A program made the translations under genes and the position numbers. A stretch of 64,000 nucleotides of DNA. Origin: UBA10438 sp044238605. GTDB taxonomy: Bacteria; Bacteroidota; Ignavibacteria; Kapaibacteriales; Kapaibacteriaceae. The DNA lies in the NCBI GenBank assembly GCA_044238605.1, contig JBIICY010000001.1, positions 514,627 through 578,626 of the forward strand, read 5' to 3'. The notes under the pieces are model-generated. The model was given only the letters and a program-made list of their open reading frames with translations. It did not search any database and was not told where the DNA came from. This document shows, in pieces, positions 62,361-64,000 of this stretch (position 1 is the stretch's first letter; every line of letters starts with the position of its first letter).

Positions 62361-62385
62361 GAAGAAGGTACTAGGTACTAGGTAC
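62361..62385. repeat. heptamer array after tRNA-Glu
   Basis: GAAGAAGGTACTAGGTACTAGG and on to 62385. The 25 bases equal 28346-28370 exactly, 34 kb away. It shows that these arrays follow RNA genes as well as proteins. Confidence 0.88.
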
Positions 62386-62421
62386 ATGGGTATCACAAAT
62401 ACCTTTCGCAAAAGAAGATAG

Positions 62422-62455
62422 AGTCCCATTACACTCGTTGTGATGGGACTTTTTC
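62422..62455 (+). terminator. Rho-independent terminator for tRNA-Glu
   Basis: Stem AGTCCCAT / ATGGGACT (62422-62429, 62443-62450) with an inner CAC/GTG pair, then TTTTT. It lies 66 nt after the tRNA, so the transcript would include the heptamer array. Confidence 0.82.
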
Positions 62456-62855
62456 GTTTCTGACCACTCAACGATTTATAAGGACTTACAGAGACGAATC
62501 ACAAAAGTTGACACACCTTTTTTGACACACCTTTGAGTGATGACAAAAGTGAACCCTGTGAATCTGTTCAGGTTCTCGTCTGACGTCTTGGCTCCACAGG
62601 CACGACCTCAGCGATGACTACAACGTCTTTGATGAACGGCGTATGCGACTCGTCGGACGTAACTCGAAGCGTGTTTTCCGCCAAAGGGCTCGTACGCATC
62701 GTGCGTACCGACATTGATAAGCGCATGATCGATTCCGAACTCTCACAAGATCAAACCGGTGCAGATGTTATCATCGACATTACACCCACCGGCGCAACCG
62801 CGAAGTATAACCGCGGCGTAAAGCGACGGAGCAGGGAGAGCTAGAGAGGGTCGGT
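62456..62855. other. intergenic region with direct repeat and a weak small ORF
   Basis: No clear gene. TTGACACACCTTT occurs twice with a period of 14 (62508-62520 and 62522-62534). An open frame at 62614-62844 (76 codons, MTTTSLMNGVCDSSDV...) has no recognisable domain; part of it (GADVIIDITPTGATAKYN) looks protein-like, so it could be a gene remnant. The plus strand has no obvious start signal there. Confidence 0.3.
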
Positions 62856-64000
62856 CTACAGCGTCCATCGGAAGGTGGGTACAACGAAAAAGCCCTGCTG
62901 ATACTCAGTAGCGATGGTGTTTGTTCGAGGATTGTAGCGCTGCAGGAAGATGTTCTGGTTGTTCGTCACGTTCTGTACATCAACGGTGAGCTCCATTGTT
63001 GACCATCCGAGTTCCCACCGATATCCAACACGTACATCAGCGCGGAAGTATGGCGTCTGACGCTCCGAGAACGCACGTGACTCGTCAAACATAGCCTGTC
63101 CTGCAGCTTGTGATGCTTGCTGATCCAGAGGCGTAAGGTAACGTCCACCCACGAACCCAGTGCGCACGCTCGAGATCAATGTGACGCCTCCACCAACTGG
63201 CCATTCCTTGCCGAGTAGCACATTAGCAGCATAGCCAGTGTTAAATGCTGTGTTACGCTCTATGCCGTCGCTGCCTGTATATTTCGAATCAAAGATCGAG
63301 ACGGTCGCAAGTGCATACCAGTTATCTGCGAAGAAGCGTTCGCCTGTGAACTCAAGGCCGATGTTGCGGCCAGACCCATTATTGACGAGACTGTCTTGGT
63401 TATCTGGCGCGAAGTTCGTCCCACCGTTGAGAGCGCTGTAAGACGAGGGCTGGATCGTGACCGGCACGTCGAAGATGCTCTGCTGGTAACCTTCGATCTT
63501 GAACCTCAGGTTACTCATCGGAACCCAGTCTGCACCGGCGACAATGTGATGTGCCTTCGTGAATCCGAGATCTGCATTGGTTGCGCGCGTGACACCATTC
63601 TCGACTGTAAGCAGACTATACGTTGTAACTGGTTGTGATTGGGCATGAAGACCATACCCGGCACTCAGTGTGAGCTCATCTGTAAGACTGTACTGCAACC
63701 CCAGTCGAGGTCCGACCGCAATTGCATCGCCAAGAGTATACTGCTGGAGGTGCACGCCAGCAGTCGCGAGGAATCGCTCTGTGATGCGGTGGCGAAGCGA
63801 TGCGTACACCTGCGTCAGCAAGGCAGTTGTGTCAAAGCGCCGACGATCGGCCTCGTTGGGTGTACCGATTCTGTCTCGGACGGCAATAGAATGATTCTGA
63901 TGATCAACGAGGAATCCACCAATCAACGTTGTCGCACTAGAGAATTTGTGTCGAATCTGCCCAACTGCTGATGCAGTGATCACGTCTGCTGCAACATTCG
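62856..64000 (-). CDS. TonB-dependent receptor, C-terminal barrel (partial)
   Basis: The frame is open to the right edge; only the last ~380 residues are inside. Repeated amphipathic strands (LSAGYGLHAQSQPVTTYSLL, GLEFTGERFFADNWYALATV, ANVLLGKEWPVGGGVTLIS) and the ending FFVVPTFRWTL, with a terminal aromatic strand, are typical of TonB-dependent outer-membrane receptors. The middle has the substrate-loop type VTIQPSSYSALNGGTNFAPD. The ligand is unknown; plug and TonB box are outside the window. Confidence 0.85.
   Translation of the reverse strand, partial: NVAADVITASAVGQIRHKFSSATTLIGGFLVDHQNHSIAVRDRIGTPNEADRRRFDTTALLTQVYASLRHRITERFLATAGVHLQQYTLGDAIAVGPRLGLQYSLTDELTLSAGYGLHAQSQPVTTYSLLTVENGVTRATNADLGFTKAHHIVAGADWVPMSNLRFKIEGYQQSIFDVPVTIQPSSYSALNGGTNFAPDNQDSLVNNGSGRNIGLEFTGERFFADNWYALATVSIFDSKYTGSDGIERNTAFNTGYAANVLLGKEWPVGGGVTLISSVRTGFVGGRYLTPLDQQASQAAGQAMFDESRAFSERQTPYFRADVRVGYRWELGWSTMELTVDVQNVTNNQNIFLQRYNPRTNTIATEYQQGFFVVPTFRWTL

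Noticed and set aside
62614..62844. 76-codon plus-strand frame as a gene
   Set aside because: No domain, no clear start signal; kept only as a possible remnant in the intergenic note.

Overview
The window is a gene-dense chromosomal segment of a free-living bacterium of the FCB group (Bacteroidota / Ignavibacteria / Kapabacteria side). Evidence: at least seven secreted proteins end in a type IX secretion (T9SS) type A sorting domain; TAnnTTTG-type -7 boxes precede some genes; and serine palmitoyltransferase, EttA, an MbnP/MbnH pair and a TonB-dependent receptor are present. The mix of T9SS cargo, IgGFc-binding-like giants, DUF4397 lipoproteins and low synteny with classical Bacteroidetes points to Candidatus Kapabacteria or a close relative; that lineage is an inference. 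I see no phage, IS element, CRISPR array or rRNA.

Layout. 1-5564 (minus): S41 processing protease (cut by the left edge), a T9SS IgGFc-like giant and a metallophosphoesterase. 5592-8768 (plus): TrmH-type methylase, MqnA-like protein, transaldolase, cysteine-less thioredoxin-fold protein, TetR regulator. 8769-17293: DUF1624 acyltransferase, CrtI, CcmB, a second IgGFc-like protein that ends in a predicted outer-membrane barrel, a T9SS protein and a DUF4397 lipoprotein. 17361-23354: prfA, MarR, DoxX, acyl-CoA carboxylase beta subunit, two glycosyltransferases. 23301-29916 (minus): beta-propeller T9SS protein, nusB, leucine dehydrogenase-like enzyme, RRM protein, exported superoxide dismutase, fructose bisphosphatase, Usp. 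30001-35057 (plus): four-gene operon (transglutaminase-like protein lacking its Cys, BtuF-like protein, thiamine pyrophosphokinase, esterase). 35132-48140 (minus): DUF2007 protein, exported protein, EttA, HutG, PNGase F-like giant, SDR, serine palmitoyltransferase, YajQ, secreted metalloprotease. 48207-53099 (plus): MbnP with a T9SS tail, two di-haem MbnH/MauG-like peroxidases, a secreted serine hydrolase and a VanX-type dipeptidase. 53089-64000: DUF3050, beta-barrel protein, OmpA-family protein, PDZ/S41-like pseudo-protease, phosphoglucomutase, enolase, PCD, thioredoxin, CoaE, tRNA-Glu and a TonB-dependent receptor cut by the right edge.

Two genome-scale patterns stand out. (1) The octamer ARGGGGCT (AAGGGGCT or AGGGGGCT) occurs about 48 times on both strands, roughly one per 1.3 kb, almost always inside genes, against about 4 expected for the two octamers together. 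Its density and lack of strand bias resemble a DNA-uptake sequence or HIP1-type dispersed word. (2) Heptameric tandem arrays (GGGACTA/GGTACTA type and GARYAGC type) and REP-like hairpins sit at gene 3' ends, and several supply the stop codon. A 7-bp unit containing CTAG places TAG in all six frames within three copies, so these arrays act on paper as universal stop cassettes.
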